This document shows positions 1-38,399 of a stretch of 64,000 bases of DNA, in pieces. Origin of the DNA: Macropodus opercularis (Eukaryota; Chordata; Actinopteri; Anabantiformes; Osphronemidae). Under the pieces are notes generated by a model. That model worked only from the letters and a program-made list of their open reading frames with translations. It was not told where the DNA came from and did not search any database. The stretch is taken from contig CM061096.1 in assembly GCA_030770545.1 (NCBI GenBank), forward strand, positions 13,125,501 to 13,189,500, written 5' to 3'. The translations under genes were made by a program, and so were the position numbers. Position 1 is the stretch's first letter. Every line of letters begins with the position of its first letter.

Positions 1-24029
<24,029 letters not shown>

Positions 24030-27000
24030 TTCTTTTCTCCACAAGAATAAGCGTTTATGCGCAGCGCACCTTACGGCACCGACATTGATGTCCAGCAGTG
24101 TTACAGGATGACAAAGCAGCGATTTGGGTTTGAAGACTTACTACGATCATTGCGCTCAACATGCGTGTCAGCTATGTTAAGAACTCCATGTCGTGCTCAC
24201 TAGTTTTCTATAATAGTCCCCAGGCTTCTTTCCCAGGCAGGTGCATGGACCGACACATTGCGAGGACCGGACACTTCACTGGCAGCGGCTCAAGAGTGCT
24301 CCTCCTTCCCTGCGTGGTTGGAGAGGGTACAGTACCAGGTGGAGGCGCGGTGCGAAGAGCTGGACGGAAGGAGGGAGTCTGGTTATTCTTCCTCAAGGCT
24401 GCTTCCTCGTTGCTGGCACGAAGTGAGATGTCAAATGTGCCAGGACTGGTTTCTGGCAAAAAGCAAAAAGTCACACCAGAGGCTGTTACGCTCCGTAAAA
24501 TCACACCCTGCCCGCTGTTTCAGGCTGATTTACAGTCGGTAAAGAAAAGGGAAAATCCACGGAAATTACAGGTGATCGGTCGCGCGATGCTGTCCCGCTT
24601 CTGTCTGGAAAGCCTGAAGTCAAATCAGAGCCTGTCTGGGCCAGCAGGTGCACCGATCTGTTGTCCACTGTCCTCTTAGCGCTGCCTTGTCCTCCTTCCA
24701 AGTGTTCATCCAGGGTGGGTGTGTTAAATATTGTGATCCAAGCCCTCTGAGCCCAGCCTCGGTGGCGTCACGGGGAAGAGACTGGCTGCGTCTGCACAAG
24801 TACAGCACAAATGACATGAAAGGCGAGATTCAGGGAGACAAGAGAGAGAAACCCTGAGAGGCTGCAAGTCGCCTGAGCGCAGCCAGAGGGCGTTGGCACA
24901 ACCTGAAACGCTGCTATTGCCCCATCATGTATGATATGAAAGGCAATTTGTATGAATGCAAGCCAGTCTTGTAAGTGGATCATGAGCCACTCGTTCCCAA
25001 AGTGGGGTCTGGGGGTCCTGGTGGGCAGTATCAACAGTGATACAAAAAACCCAACACTGCAGCTGATGTGGCGCCAACAAACCGACTCTCTCTCACAAAC
25101 TAAACTCATGGTGTTGGTTCCTCAGCGGCATCACAGCGAAGTATTTCCTGATCGACTGTTTAACATAACGTGCATCTATCTGTGCCTACAGGAAATGACT
25201 GTTATAGTTTTCTGTGCTGCTTGTTGATCAGCAGGAGGATTAAGTGTTGATACAGTAGGATCCATTCAGACCCATGAAGTCTCACTATCCACTTAAACTG
25301 TAGTTTAGACAATAACGCCTTTAAAGAGCATTAGCTTATCTTAATCAAAACACAGTTTTGTCGCAGCATTTCCCATTAAAACATCTCCACCTGCCTTCTC
25401 ACAGGCTGTTTTCTCCCAGATGCTGATAAGGTGAAATACACCTTTCACTTAAACTGCAGGGGGACAGAGCACCCACAGCAATTACTGCAGCCGCCACTTA
25501 TTGCCTGGCTGGACTGGACTTTGCGGTAGTATGTACACCACGGAGCTCAGACAAGTCGCTGACTGCCAGAAAAACAGACACAAGCGCAGGAAACGCGTTT
25601 AGACATTTGTAGCAAAGCAGACGTGGAAACACAGAGACACCTGCAATTCAGTGGAATTACACAAAGTAATAAAACGATAACATGACATATTTCTTTTGCT
25701 GTGTGATATTCAAGGCTCATCAAGTGGGCTTGGTTGGAAGAGTTTCACTTGGCTGCAGCCCCTGCTTCCAGACTGAGCTGGAGTTCATGCTACTGCCAGA
25801 TTTGTGCATCTAAATAAAACAAGATCTTAAAGCTAACAAGCAAACAAATAGTTCTCCCAAAGGCGAGCTTGCTGTCCCGGTTCATCTGGTGCTCCAAACA
25901 AAACCAATTGGCACGCGCAGACATGCTGGGATCCACTGACGCTATAAAAAGGTATTCCATTAATGATATCATTTGCCTCAGTTCAGAGCGTGAAAATAAA
26001 AGGTTAACCACATAATAGACATATAGTTGTTCTGTGAGAGCAGTCTGAGCATGCGAGCATGCTACATTTGCTTTTGGCGCACGGCATCAACGTGCACTGC
26101 TTCTAAGTACAGACATAATCTGCTGTATTATCAGCTGATGGTGCATATTTTAATAGTTTTACAGGGAAAATTGTTCTTGCCCGTGTTCCAGGCAAACTTT
26201 GTTTTTGTCCCAGAATTTAATCTTTAGAGAAAACATTCCCTGAATAAAAAAAAGGAAGAAAATCAGCAGCTGTTAAAAACAAAGAAAAACTAAATAGTTT
26301 CAAGTATCATTTATACTCCTGGCAACAAAGCAATTTTAAGCACCTGTGAACAAGAGAAACCTGAGAGATTTAGACTGCAATCAAAGTAATATACATCCGA
26401 ACGAAGTTGATGATACACATGAACATATTCTGATGTAACTATTATGCAATTATAAATGGAAAACGTATAACAAAGGCACCAGAATTTATTTTATAAAACT
26501 AATTAGCAAACAAATCAATCTTCAGAGCTAACGGATACAAAAAGATGGATAAACATTTGCAACAAGTTGTTTTACATTTCGTGACCTGTGTTATACGGAA
26601 TTGAATACCTGATTTGGATAATGCTTTAAGGTTCCCTATAATTTGATTCCAGAGCAATTTGTCAGTGTTTGGCAAACTTTGACCCAAGCTCAGCTACACA
26701 GGGCCCTAAAATCATCCTGTATTTCACACTGGAACCATTTTGACCATTTCGGTTTGTGCTTAATAAAATGGGAAGGGAAGAGGAGAGAGAGAAATAGACA
26801 TTTGCAAAGTTCAACTTGAGCTTTCAGGCCTTGGTAGTCGACAGGAGTCACAGTTTTAACAACATAAACTGGTAACGGTTTGGGGCAAAACTGAATTCTG
26901 GGTGAAATTAATCAGACATTTACAATATCTCCCTGGGGACCAATAGTAAAAAATATATAACCATTTTTATGACTGTGGTCCATAAAAGGCCATAAGCGCT

Positions 27001-28469
27001 GTCACATAAAGCCCTAAAAGAGAGCTTTATGAGCCAGTGATTTGTTAACAGCTAATTTCAAGCTCAGGGACAAATGACTGCGTAAATGTCACCAAAGTGT
27101 AAAAGTTATAATTGGTGAATAATGTGACAAAGTAACAGCAATAAAAATTTTGTTTTGACAGATGATTTTTCATTAGGAGGGTGATGAGGGAGACAAGGAA
27201 CAAGTGTAAAGGTAGTGTTGAGTAACAAACACTTACAGCCTGTTCTTTAGCCCCTGATGCTGTATATCCACCAGCTCCCATCATTTTCCATTCAAATTAT
27301 GTTGTCCCTCATGTGACAGTAGAATCAGGGTCTTTAAATGTAACATTATAACATGCTTTCAGTTTCCATTACTGCCCAGTACCATCAAATAGAATAAGCT
27401 GAACGCATTAATGTTTCAGACCACACGCTTTTTAATGTGTAATATGAATTTCAATATGAAGCATCACCCCGGTGTGGAATATATTCGTTTTTTCATCTGG
27501 ACCGTCTGCCAATCACAGCACGACACAGATTTAGAATAATGAGTCTACTGGCGTCATGCACAGTGCTACAGTAGTCCCGCTGTGCTGATCTCTTCATTTC
27601 AAAGAGAAACCCTGAGCTCCGGGATTTTAAATTAGGGGATGGTTACATGTGACCTTGGAAGTAAAAGCACAGAAAGTATAGTCGTATGTGCTCTGTGTGA
27701 TCACGTGTGTGCATCACAGGACTATTCTCAACAGATTGTGACTGATTACAGCAGCCTCTGGTCCATCTACAGTATAACAACACAGCCTGGGTGCTGAACT
27801 CTCATTTGTCCATCATCCACTGACAAAGTAGATGACGCCTTGTTGTCACTCAAGGTTCCTCTTCATTCTGCAGATGTCTGTTTTCTCTGCGGTCACTATA
27901 ATTTCCAAAAACATCCCAACCCTCAGCATGATTGATGACGTGTTTTCATTTCATGTGAAGAAAGAGGTGCTGTACACGCCAAGGCTAACAACTATGTGAG
28001 CGTGTCTTAAATTGTGTTGTACAGTCTTCTGTAAGATATGTCGCACTGCACAGGATGCATCTAATAAAATCATAATTAATTTATAATGCGTGTCAGCGTG
28101 CACAACATGACCTTGAGGCAATTCGTGATATGCAATTAGCGGCTGGTGAATTTGCAGCATTAGGATGTAAACAGAATACGGACGGCAGTGGAAGCGTGTC
28201 CTCAACACACAACACAGGAAGCTTCATGCGTCTGAACATATGTGTTTTATTCTCAAAGCGACAGCAGACATCAGTGGGAGAACTGGTTCTAAGAACGCAC
28301 TAAATGTTACCGTTGCCACTTCCCATAGCTCCCGCTGGATGACGTGTCTTACGTGTGATCGGCTGATGACAAAATATTTGACCACATTTTGTCTTACCAA
28401 GTTTTTACCACAGCCCAGACACTGGCTGTAAAACAGCCTTTAGTCACGCAGCAAACTGGTGACTTAGTG

Positions 28470-28520
28470 TTAGCCTGTCTACACCAAGGGCATGCTGGGA
28501 TATGCTCCAACCTCCTCTAG
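28470..28520. repeat. Possible degenerate dispersed-repeat fragment
   Basis: The words CTGGGATATGCTCCAAC preceded by a CCTGTCTACACC-like segment resemble a decayed copy of the common fish repeat tail seen more clearly at 51880-51975. Similarity is short and could be chance. Confidence 0.35.
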
Positions 28521-30134
28521 TAGAAATGATGTAACATGACATAAATACATTTCAAAGGGCTCACTCATGTTTACCAGCCCTGCAGTGATTACCCAAGCAG
28601 AACAAACAGAACATACCTAACCCTAACAGCCTCAGGTTCTGCAGAGAGCTTGTTCAACGCATTCTGTGAAAGACCATCTACTGCACTTTCTTATTCGGGC
28701 AAACACAAAGAACAACAATTAAATGAACGAGTGTTATCCTTCACAAATGGCTTCTAAAAGTTACAATATTATTAAAACCATCGATGGTTATGTTTATTTG
28801 TAGTAAGTGTAAGAGTGAAGATCGACAAATCTTTAAAAAACCTGCAGAAAACTGTGCTTCACTGTTTAGCACGTTCTTCTAGAATGAAAGTACGACCTGA
28901 AGATCACATTCAGGGAAGCAGAAGGTTAAAATGACACCTTGTCTAATCTACGACAACAATAACCAAACAGTACGAGGCGACAGGCCTGCGACCACTCACC
29001 GTGGAGGAACAGATTCTTATATTTCAGCAAGGTTATTGGTAAGCTGTGCTGCAGTGGTAATATGCTGTCATATTAACTCTCCGGATGTCAAAATGGGATG
29101 CCTCGGAGGGAGATCATGGGCTGTATCTCCTCCAGCAGGGCTGAAGCTGGATCACTGCTCAGCCAAACAAAAGTAATGCGCATGAGTGAATAATGATGGT
29201 ATTGTTAGCGAGGTGTCACTTCCCATAATTCATGTTTTGGATATTGCCCTAGTCTTAAAGTTACTGTATTTCTTTGTTGGCTTTGGATGCTGTGGAAATA
29301 TCACATAGTATAGAACAAACAAACAATATGAGCTGGCATCGGTTGGCCAGAGACATCACAGAGGGGAGAAGTCCTCCAAAAGTATGGTGTTCATACATGA
29401 TATTCATCACATTTAGCAATTGTTAGATACTGCTGCTCTATATTACGCCGCAGTGTTCGTTCAGTAGTCTGAGTTCATCTTTCGGTGCCCTGCCGCCTAT
29501 TGAGAAAAGATAACCTGGAGCTGATTTTACCCACAGAGTGCGGTTATCGTGACATGTCGCAGGTCAACAGAACAACCAATTTACAGCTAGTATGACGACG
29601 TGGCAGCCCTCCCCATGTTGAGCGGTACAAGCAGGATGTGTCTGCAGCAGCGTGGCCACTGGCCCTCACTTCCTCCTCTCGGTTCTGGCTGATTTAACAG
29701 GCCGTTCGTTACACAAGAGGCTGGCATGGCTCTTCTACTGCTGTGTCCCTCTTGGGCCACATCCTGTTACCGCTCTGCTCCCACTCACTTGTTGACACAT
29801 AGGTCATTGCAGGGCGTTGGCTGTATTTTCAAATATTCAGACACATAAATATATATAAAAAAAATGTCATGTGAACAACGGGCACGTTTCTTTTCTCATT
29901 ACAGTGCCAGTGTGTCTGTGTGTGTGACGGTGGTGCTACTGCTAGTGGGCTATGTTGTGTTTGGCCATGACTTCTCATCCTGGAAGCCCATAATTAGACA
30001 GCACCGGATGCTGCCAAAGAAGGGTGAGGTTAAGTAGTGGGGGCGTGTGGTGTGTTTTCTCTGTGGTTTTCATAAGCTGAGGAGTGTGGAGCCCTAATTA
30101 CAGGAGTGACACCCCTGCTGGACCTTCATGACAC

Positions 30135-30156
30135 ATTTCCTGTGATTAAAGGAAAT
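30135..30156. repeat. Short inverted repeat with paired ETS-like half sites
   Basis: ATTTCCT and AGGAAAT are exact reverse complements separated by eight bases (GTGATTAA). The GGAA cores face each other as in paired ETS sites. It sits in an A+T-rich patch with several TAATTA-like words. Functional meaning is inference. Confidence 0.4.
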
Positions 30157-33100
30157 GATCTGTATTGATTGTAAGAGGGGAAGAAGAACCATGTTAATTG
30201 CATTAGAATAATTACCTATTGATGGCCAAGGTGAGACCCGTCAGACGGTGAGGCTGTCAGGTCTGAAACCTGATTACTCCACAGTGCTCTAAACACTGGT
30301 AAACAGGCACTAAGGTGACGGACGGAAGGTAGGAAGGAAGAGGTGAAGGAAACATAACTGGACTCTTTTGAATCCTACCTAAAATGTGATGTGCAAATAA
30401 TTTCTTGCTGTGTCGCCTTTTATCATCATCTTAAAATACTTTTCACTTTGCCAATATTAACCAATTAAGCTTGAGTTTGACCGTGATCAATATATTTCCT
30501 GGCGTCTTTGGGGTCACCTCGGGAATATGTCGATAGGTATTTGTGGCTGTGATGTCAGTGCTGGCTCGGCACTTCCCCTTGTCCATCGATCTTCCACCTC
30601 CGGCTTGAGAAATAAAAACAAAAAGCCCATGCTAAATTCTACAGTATACGTGTTCTGCTGACTCCGCTGTTGCTCACTATATTTATCATCCCACACCCAA
30701 TCAGTTTTGCACTGAACACCTGCATGACTACTCCTACTTTATACTTAATAAAAAGAAAACAATAGAACACAATGAGATGAAAACAATAAAACACACAAAG
30801 TCTCTGGAGAGCTGTTATTATAGCGCAGGAATAAATAACACTCATGTTTAATTTATCAGAAATAATAGAGCCTGCGTTTTATGAGAGCTTTTAGACAGGA
30901 TCACAAACACAGATGTGTCTAGTGTCTCTGCCTGCTTCACTCTCTTCGTCCTACAAAATGATTGAGTCCTCATCTCTCGATGATCGTGTTTTGAATGAAC
31001 CCAGACAGCCTTGATCCAAAGCCAAGAACAGTGGCTCCGGGGCAGACGAGCCTGCATAAAGTTACTCTGCTCTCAGGTCACTGTGGTCTGGAAGCCAACA
31101 TAGGATCACTGAGTAAACAAGTGGTTTAAGTCCGGGGGCGGCCCAGGGCAGCTGATACAAGGGCGTGGGTATGTTTGGGTATGTGTGTGTGCATGTGCCA
31201 AGACGTCTGCATGGGCCCGTACAGCCTGCTCTCTGCTGAAGCCTGTTTTTAGCTTTGCTTTCCGTCTCAACCGGGGATGAATGTTTGTGCTGTATGTTGG
31301 GATAAAATATTAATTATTTGACAAAGTCTTGAGGCCTGTGTGGGCTGAGGGTCGGGGTGGGGGCTGGGGGGCTTCTGTTTAAACACATCTCATCAGTTGA
31401 GTTTCTCAGCATTGGCACTGTCAAAAGAAAGAACTGTATTAAACTGTCCTTCACGCATGTTTATGCTTGTATATGACAACGACGACTGACGAAATGAGCT
31501 TTGTGCCACCAAATTAACGCACAATGCAAACGGACAGAATGATTTTGATATAATCAGCTTAAGTGTGACGCTGCCAACTTGAGGACTTGCTGTGTGACAG
31601 CTTATTTGAATAATGAACATCCATAAAATAATGTATCACTTCGAATCATGTCATTTGTTTGCTAAAACATGCTGAAAATCGTGACACGTCTAACTTCTGA
31701 AGGAAAATCCCTCAACAACATGCACTGCAATAAACTGTGACTGATTATATTATAGATTTCTTTAACTCATAACACAATATCTAATACACGCCTGGATTAA
31801 ACCTACAAGCCTAAAGTGTGATTAAAGCAACACGGTCAGTGGTACCAGATTGATTTTCAGATTTCTGCGTAGTCAAACAAACGTCCAATCCATCTCCCAC
31901 TTGACATTTGGTTTTCTGTACAGTAAATATTAGAGCCTGGCTGATGTTTGCCGTCCTCTCAGAGCCAAAATGTCCCATGCCAGCTTTTGCCGTCATGGCT
32001 TATCACATGTCTACATTAAACTGCAGTTCTCCTAGGAAGCAACATGTTAAGCAAATGTGCTGTATAATCTCCTCCCCAGCTAATCTACCCATCTGCCCCA
32101 ACCAGATTATGTGATTATTTGCTGCACCAATTCTTCCTAAATGTGGGAAAACGTTCCTCTTTAAAATGGGAATGAAGCCAGATTATATCAAGGTTATGAC
32201 TAAATTCTGACCCAGGAACACAGCAGTGTTTACAGGCGGAGCTGGAGGGATATACAGTGTAAACAGTACAGCTGGGCCTTCACCTGCTGCTGGGTTTTGA
32301 GATCACATGACTTGGTCAGTGAAGAACATCACATGCTCGCTTTCAGAATATTGGGATTGAACGCATGTTTATGGGCCTTAATCCATCTGCATTATGCATG
32401 TGGCTGAATCTGAGAATTGCTCTGCACACTTCAGAATTCATTGTGATATGTTCATCAGTAGTCACATCAATAAATATCACTGACTCAGTTCCTCTGGCTG
32501 CTGTATCTGCCCACGTAATCATGATCTCATCATCCTGCTTCCCTTGGTGTAGCGTTGTGGACCTTATCAATCTCTCTACTCGACTAGATACTGTAGTCTC
32601 GTACATACAGGGGGATTTGTAGAAAGACAGTCATTCCTCAGTGGGTAATGCTACTCTCTATTCTTGAAATAATCTTTTGTGTTACCCATGAGCAAATTCT
32701 GCTTCTGATACTTCTGTTGAAAACTAAAATGTTGATACTTGTTTTTGTACAAACAAAGCCCAAAAAAAGTTTTGTGTGAATTACATCCCTTTGTCTGTGT
32801 AAAGGACACAATACGACGCTAAGAGCCAGCAGTGCAGCAAACTATGTTGTCACTCACTTTATCTTTATTTTGTGGAATCGATGTTTAGGCTATTCACAAT
32901 GTATATATTTAATATTTCATACACTAGTGCATATCATGAATATTTCATGTACACTGGTTAGTATAATGTACAGTATCTTGAATTAGCCTCATGCAATGTG
33001 CTGACATTCGCTCTAGACTGTCCTCATGCCCAGTGTCTCACTCCTCCTGTCGCCTTTGGCCCAAAGCTGAGTGACATGGACGCGTCTCCAGGTTTCTAGG

Positions 33101-34221
33101 AGACGTTCAACAGACTGGGCAACGGTTCGTATGAGAAGCTGTGTTTACAGGATGTCTCCTCTCACATTACAAGCAAATAAGTAACAAAGCAGATTTCCTT
33201 GATAAGGAAGCAAATTAAAATGAAATAAACAAAAAGGGGACATTTCCACTGTACAGTATGTCGTCCATGGCTTAATATTTTAGCTCCCTCTTCACTTAAA
33301 CTGTGCTGGAAGGAACATTTAAAATTAAATGTGTTAAAACGTGTTTTTATTTTGAACTTGAAATATTCGATGAGTCTAATTAGCATTTATAGATTCACTG
33401 AGCAACTCGATTATAGCTTTTGAAGTCTGCAGCTGGTCATTATGCTAATCCAAGAGCCTTCATTGTGTACTTACTCTGCCGCACCACACAGCGACTGGTG
33501 TTCCATGATAGTGACATACAGTAAAGCACGAGTGAACTAAGTGCTCTTTAATGCGAGAACTCCATAATTTCAGCTGTGGGCTGAGAACATCAGGCATCTG
33601 TGGCAGATCCAAGGTACAGTCGAGTCGTGAGTCAGGGCTTAATCATTAACTGTAAAATCTGTGTGGTTAAGGGCAGCCGATAAGAGGGGAGCCTAAGCAA
33701 AACCACTCACACATAAAGTATTAACTGTTTACACCCAACGGTTGAATATGTATGTTTGATGTGCTACTAAAATCTATACGGATATCCCACAAGGCTGAGC
33801 GCTACAAACGCATGGAACTGTTATTGTGCTCGACTGTTGTTTGTTTAATTGTGTCGCTCCCCATTACACCCTCCGCTGTCCTCTAAACAATTCCTTTCCT
33901 TTGGGGATACTGCACATTCACTTTGTCTCCGGCCTGCTACAGCAACCTATTATAGCCCTGCACATCCAGCCAGAGAACAAGGTCGAACGCGCACGTGGCT
34001 ATGTCTTCACCCGAGGCTAATTTCTTTAATTCTTAAACAAGATGTGCTTGACGGAGAATTAATTTTCTGCGTAAACAAGTTACAGTTTGTTTCCTCGGGT
34101 TGTTTAGCTGGCTTTTTGTCAGTAGCTGCACATGATTAATAACGCCGTCCTACACCTTCTGTTGAGGGAATTAACAGAAAACGGTTCAAATGAGCGAGGA
34201 TGAATAGGAGTGGACTGGGTC

Positions 34222-34242
34222 GTGTGTGTGTGTGTGTGTGTG
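34222..34242. repeat. GT microsatellite
   Basis: About ten GT units with no interruption. Confidence 0.9.
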
Positions 34243-37200
34243 GCCAAAGATAGAGAGATTTTAAGCATGTCCTGCACTCGCTGTGTGGTTGAACACACAT
34301 ATCTTCCAGTGCCTTTGCATTGTGTTCTCCTGAATGTCACTGGTGTGTCACACACCGCGTGTCCCTTCATGCTGCAGATAATGAGCATATTAATATGTAC
34401 ATATCCAGCTGGGTTAATGCCTGCCTGGCACTCCAATTTCACGGCCTAGTCTCAGGTTGAGGTAGCTTCAGCAGCACCAATAAGCTGCAGTTTCTTTCTA
34501 TCAGATGCAGAAAGAAATATGTAGTTCTGAATTATTGAGCAGATACGTGACTGACAGGCTGGCTGATGAAACTGAAGTGCGAAGGCTACGGAAAAGGAAG
34601 AAAGAACAAAAATTGGTACAGTGAAGTTGATTGATGCCAGAGATAAGTTTAGGTGAGAAGTTGATACTAAAAATTACTGACACAAACTGTGGCTACAAAG
34701 GTTGTGGACAAAATTGCTGAAATTGCTCTTTGCTGTTCTATTTCTCTTCTTTTTCAAAGCTCCAAAAGTTATTCCGGGCGATTCGGAGAAAAGGAGGGAT
34801 GATGAAAGTTACCGTCATCACTGTAGTCGGACCCGTGCCATCTACAGCGAGCGGCGGTTGAGCTCATCACTTTTGTTTTGTTTGCTGTTCCGAGAAGACA
34901 AACTATTGTGTGTCTTAAAGCAGATGTAGCAGCAGTTTAAAAGATGCCAGAAAATCATCTTAGTCGAATAATAGTAAAATATGAGTAAACTGCTGGTATT
35001 TGTCAGACATTACAGAACATTTTCAGCTAAAAGTCATTGCAAATGTCAAACAGATAAAAAAGGCTGACAGACAGAGTGATCAGACTAAATGGTTAGATGT
35101 GGTGAGAGGGGTTTTATCTGTGTGTGTGTTCCTGTCAGCCTCTGTCCTGACTTCACTCCGTCTCTGTGCTTTCTAAAGCTGAAACCCAGACATACCTTAT
35201 ATCTTTTATGACACGTTTTAAATCATACGTCAGTATAGCTAATATTTTAACCACATCATCAGCGGAGGATAAACATTTTCCCTCGACGTGCTGTGACAGA
35301 TGAGGTACTGTACACTGGCAACTTGATTCACTGCTACTTTGAAACAAATTCCCTACTACACATAAATGCTTATATTGTTGCAGAACATATTTCATAACAT
35401 CTAAAAAGATAAACACAACCACAATGTGTTCATAGGTAGTTTTCATTGTTTTTCTCGAAGCAGCCTACAGAATTCAGCAGGACCCTAAATGAAACTAAAC
35501 TAATTAAATGTTGTCAATGACAAGCAGAAACATAACTAAACACCATCAACACGCACAGCAGTGGTTCAAGTCCAAACACTCTGTGCTTCTTCCGTATTTA
35601 AGTATTTAAAGCCCCAACTTTGTATTCTAATCAGGAAACACAAACAAAACAAAGACAGGATCGGCCGAAACATCAACACTTCACAGCAGCGCCTTGCAAA
35701 AGCTGCACACAGCTGTACGGCTCGCGAACGGCCGACCACATACTGTACAGGACATCAAAGAGCATCTGGAGCAAACATTATGAGAAGCGATCGCCTTTTA
35801 TATCTCACGCAGCTCTGTCATCATTTGACGGATGTACAAAGGAAAGTAAACAAATAATAAGTGTGAGGAAATAATAGAAATATGTGAAAGGCTATAATGA
35901 CATTTAAAATGCAGAGCGTACTGGTGAGAATATTGTAGGAGCAGAAACACTGAGAACCAAGAACGTGCCCAGCATTTCAATCCTAAAGGTTTGCATGGGG
36001 GGGTGCTAGTCTGCATCAAGGTACAGTACATGCATTAACATTTCCAAACTTCTGCATTAACTGCAGTATTATATACAGAATAATAATGACTTCTAGAAAA
36101 GCAGATATGACACAGTACAGCTCAAAGGAGGAAGAGCTTTTCCCAGTCAGCCCAGGTTCGCCTGTGTGGCTTTTGTGCTCCACGCATGGTGTGTGGAAAA
36201 ACATCTCTGCTCACACGTCGAGCCTCCATGACTCCGCACTGGTTTGACTGATGCAGAGCTGTTTCCTGTTGCTTCTCATGGAGTAACACCTTCATTATCT
36301 ACTGTATCGTGCGTCCCTAGTTATGTTTCATTGTTTTTCGTTACGACGTACTCTACTGCCATTCCACCAGGATTTCCCCTTCAGGGCATCGATAATGTCT
36401 TAGCTTATCTTAATAACTTCATCTCAATCACTGTCAGTGCTTATCCAGCATGTGAGCCACATTGATTTTCTCCTTTGTGGTGAAATATATCTGTCTGAGT
36501 GTCCTATGGATCGTGCTCTGGCCTACCCTGCACAGACAAGATGCTTCAAGTGCTCAAAACAGAAATAAAGCAGTGACCAGGGCTTGGAAACACCACAAAA
36601 ACCACCCATCTATCCATCACCAGCATCGATGGAGTTGCCTCTGAACATGAGTGACATATAAACATCAGAGTGGTGAAGAAAGATGTGTTTAGAATTGTAG
36701 ATTATTATGTTATTATAGATTGTATTATATCATTATTATAAGTTGTACTTGAGCTACTTTCTTCGCACACAACATTACTGGGAACGGCAAAGATCAAAAT
36801 GGACCAGCTCCACGGGTGCACATTTACATTTTTCAGAAAAACATTTGCACATCTGAGTGAGCGTTTGCAAATCTTGTTTAGCATCCAGAAGTCACAGCTA
36901 ATACTTGTAAAGGTCAGGTAAACTGTGAACTCATTTCCATATTAAAGGACGGATGCAGTTATATCAATCCAGGTGAAAGAAACGCTCTGCGACCAGGCCA
37001 GCGGACAGAATGTAATATATATACATATATGGATATTAATAATTTAAACCACGAGGTGGGATCTTTATAACACAATTCACAAAGCCACTACAAAGACTTT
37101 CATCTGGATATCAGTTGTCAAAATGCACAAGATTTCGCCACAACCTGCACCGGTAATCAAAGAGAAATCCAAATAATGATATAATCGCTACATGCCATTC

Positions 37201-38387
37201 TCCATCTCAAAGCAGCAGCGTGTATGGCTTCCAGCACTGACCTTACAGGAACCTCTTTCCTAGCACACAAATTTTACACTTCAAAGTAAGCAGTTAAATT
37301 ATTCCAATTAGGCCCGCAGTGCTGTTCTGGTCGCACCAATCTGCTGATGAAAGAACTTACCAAGCCTATCATCCTGCCTCAAAAACTCATTGCAGTTGTA
37401 CATTATACATATTCATTGGGCTGTTTAGAAAGAGGTCTGGTTGTCTTTGCAGAGCCACGCACTGAAATTAAAGGATTACTCATTGTTAGATTTAGAGCTT
37501 GAAGAGAAGTGATCCCTTTGCCAGCAAGTATCCACATGCAAATGCAAACACACCGTACGAGACCTGTAGTTACATACAGTAGGCTCTGACAGAAACTAAA
37601 CATATATCTCACTCTGCTCGCTCGACCTCATTCTGGTGAAAAACACACCAGCGAGTGATGATTTATATTAATGGCAGCGAACAGGCAGACTATATTTCGG
37701 CTCTATTGATTTCGTATGCATTGCATGACGCTGGGCTGGGATAAACGGTGTCCATGCCGGTGGAGTGCATCTGTTCTCTACAGTAGTGACTCTACCGCTA
37801 CCCAGCGAGCGTTTCATCTGGCTTTGAAGAAGCAGAACCAAGGGAATTATACTGGAGAAAATTGTCGATAAAGGCTATTATGTCGCTGTAACATCCATTT
37901 CCCAAACAATAATGTAGAGGAAGAAGAAGTAATGAGAGCAGAGCAGTTTGAGCTCACCATCTGCTCTCGTCCAACACTCGGTCTTTTCCACTCTGGGCTG
38001 CTTCATATTTACTGTGGTTGCCTTATGTAGCTTCTATCCTTGTATCTGGAGTATATCTCACTACGTAGACTACAATTTCCAACAGTAATGCTTTCTAAAA
38101 GTGCATAGACATGTACTGTATGTATAAACATGAGTAACTGTGTGCATGGAGAACAAAAATATTTGGTTCATTTTGCGATGTAATAAAATTAAAGACGGCA
38201 TCTGTGACCCACAGGGGTTGACGGTTTTCTTCTGCCATCGTGTCACAATGTCCTTGAGGAAGATGGTGAACACTAAATTGCTCCTGACGGCTTGTAGCTG
38301 CCGTGACAGATCAGCTGCCAATACTCTGTGTGAAGGGGTGCATGTACCACACTGTATAGTATTAAATCTTCTACGGTTGAAAAGGGC

Positions 38388-38399
38388 TATATATATATA
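38388..38399. repeat. TA dinucleotide repeat
   Basis: Six TA units at a short intergenic site. Confidence 0.75.

Larger units (their letters stand above)
24030..34000. other. Upstream region without an intact gene, part 1
   Basis: This region begins with the fam20c 5' untranslated and promoter DNA and continues as intergenic sequence. It holds a possible repeat fragment at 24985-25030, a diverged repeat-like piece at 28470-28520, and an A+T-rich motif cluster near 30085-30230. The longest open frame is 172 codons on the plus strand, next to the fam20c start. It shows no known family and no splice context, and I do not call it a gene. Confidence 0.7.

Noticed and set aside
24030..24044. An upstream start for fam20c at 24044, extending the open frame by five codons
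   Set aside because: The codon at 24044-24042 is TTG, not ATG. The first in-frame ATG is at 24029 and its product aligns with the human N-terminus.
24985..25030. GTTCCCAAAGTGGGGTCTGGGGGTCC segment considered as a hAT-type repeat
   Set aside because: It resembles phrases common in fish repeats, but the match is short and no second terminus or target-site duplication was visible, so I did not list it as an element.
33083..33105. Short inverted repeat CGTCTCC/GGAGACG considered as an RFX X-box
   Set aside because: The half-sites do not fit the GTNRCC/RGYAAC pattern well and a 7-bp dyad is expected by chance in this length.
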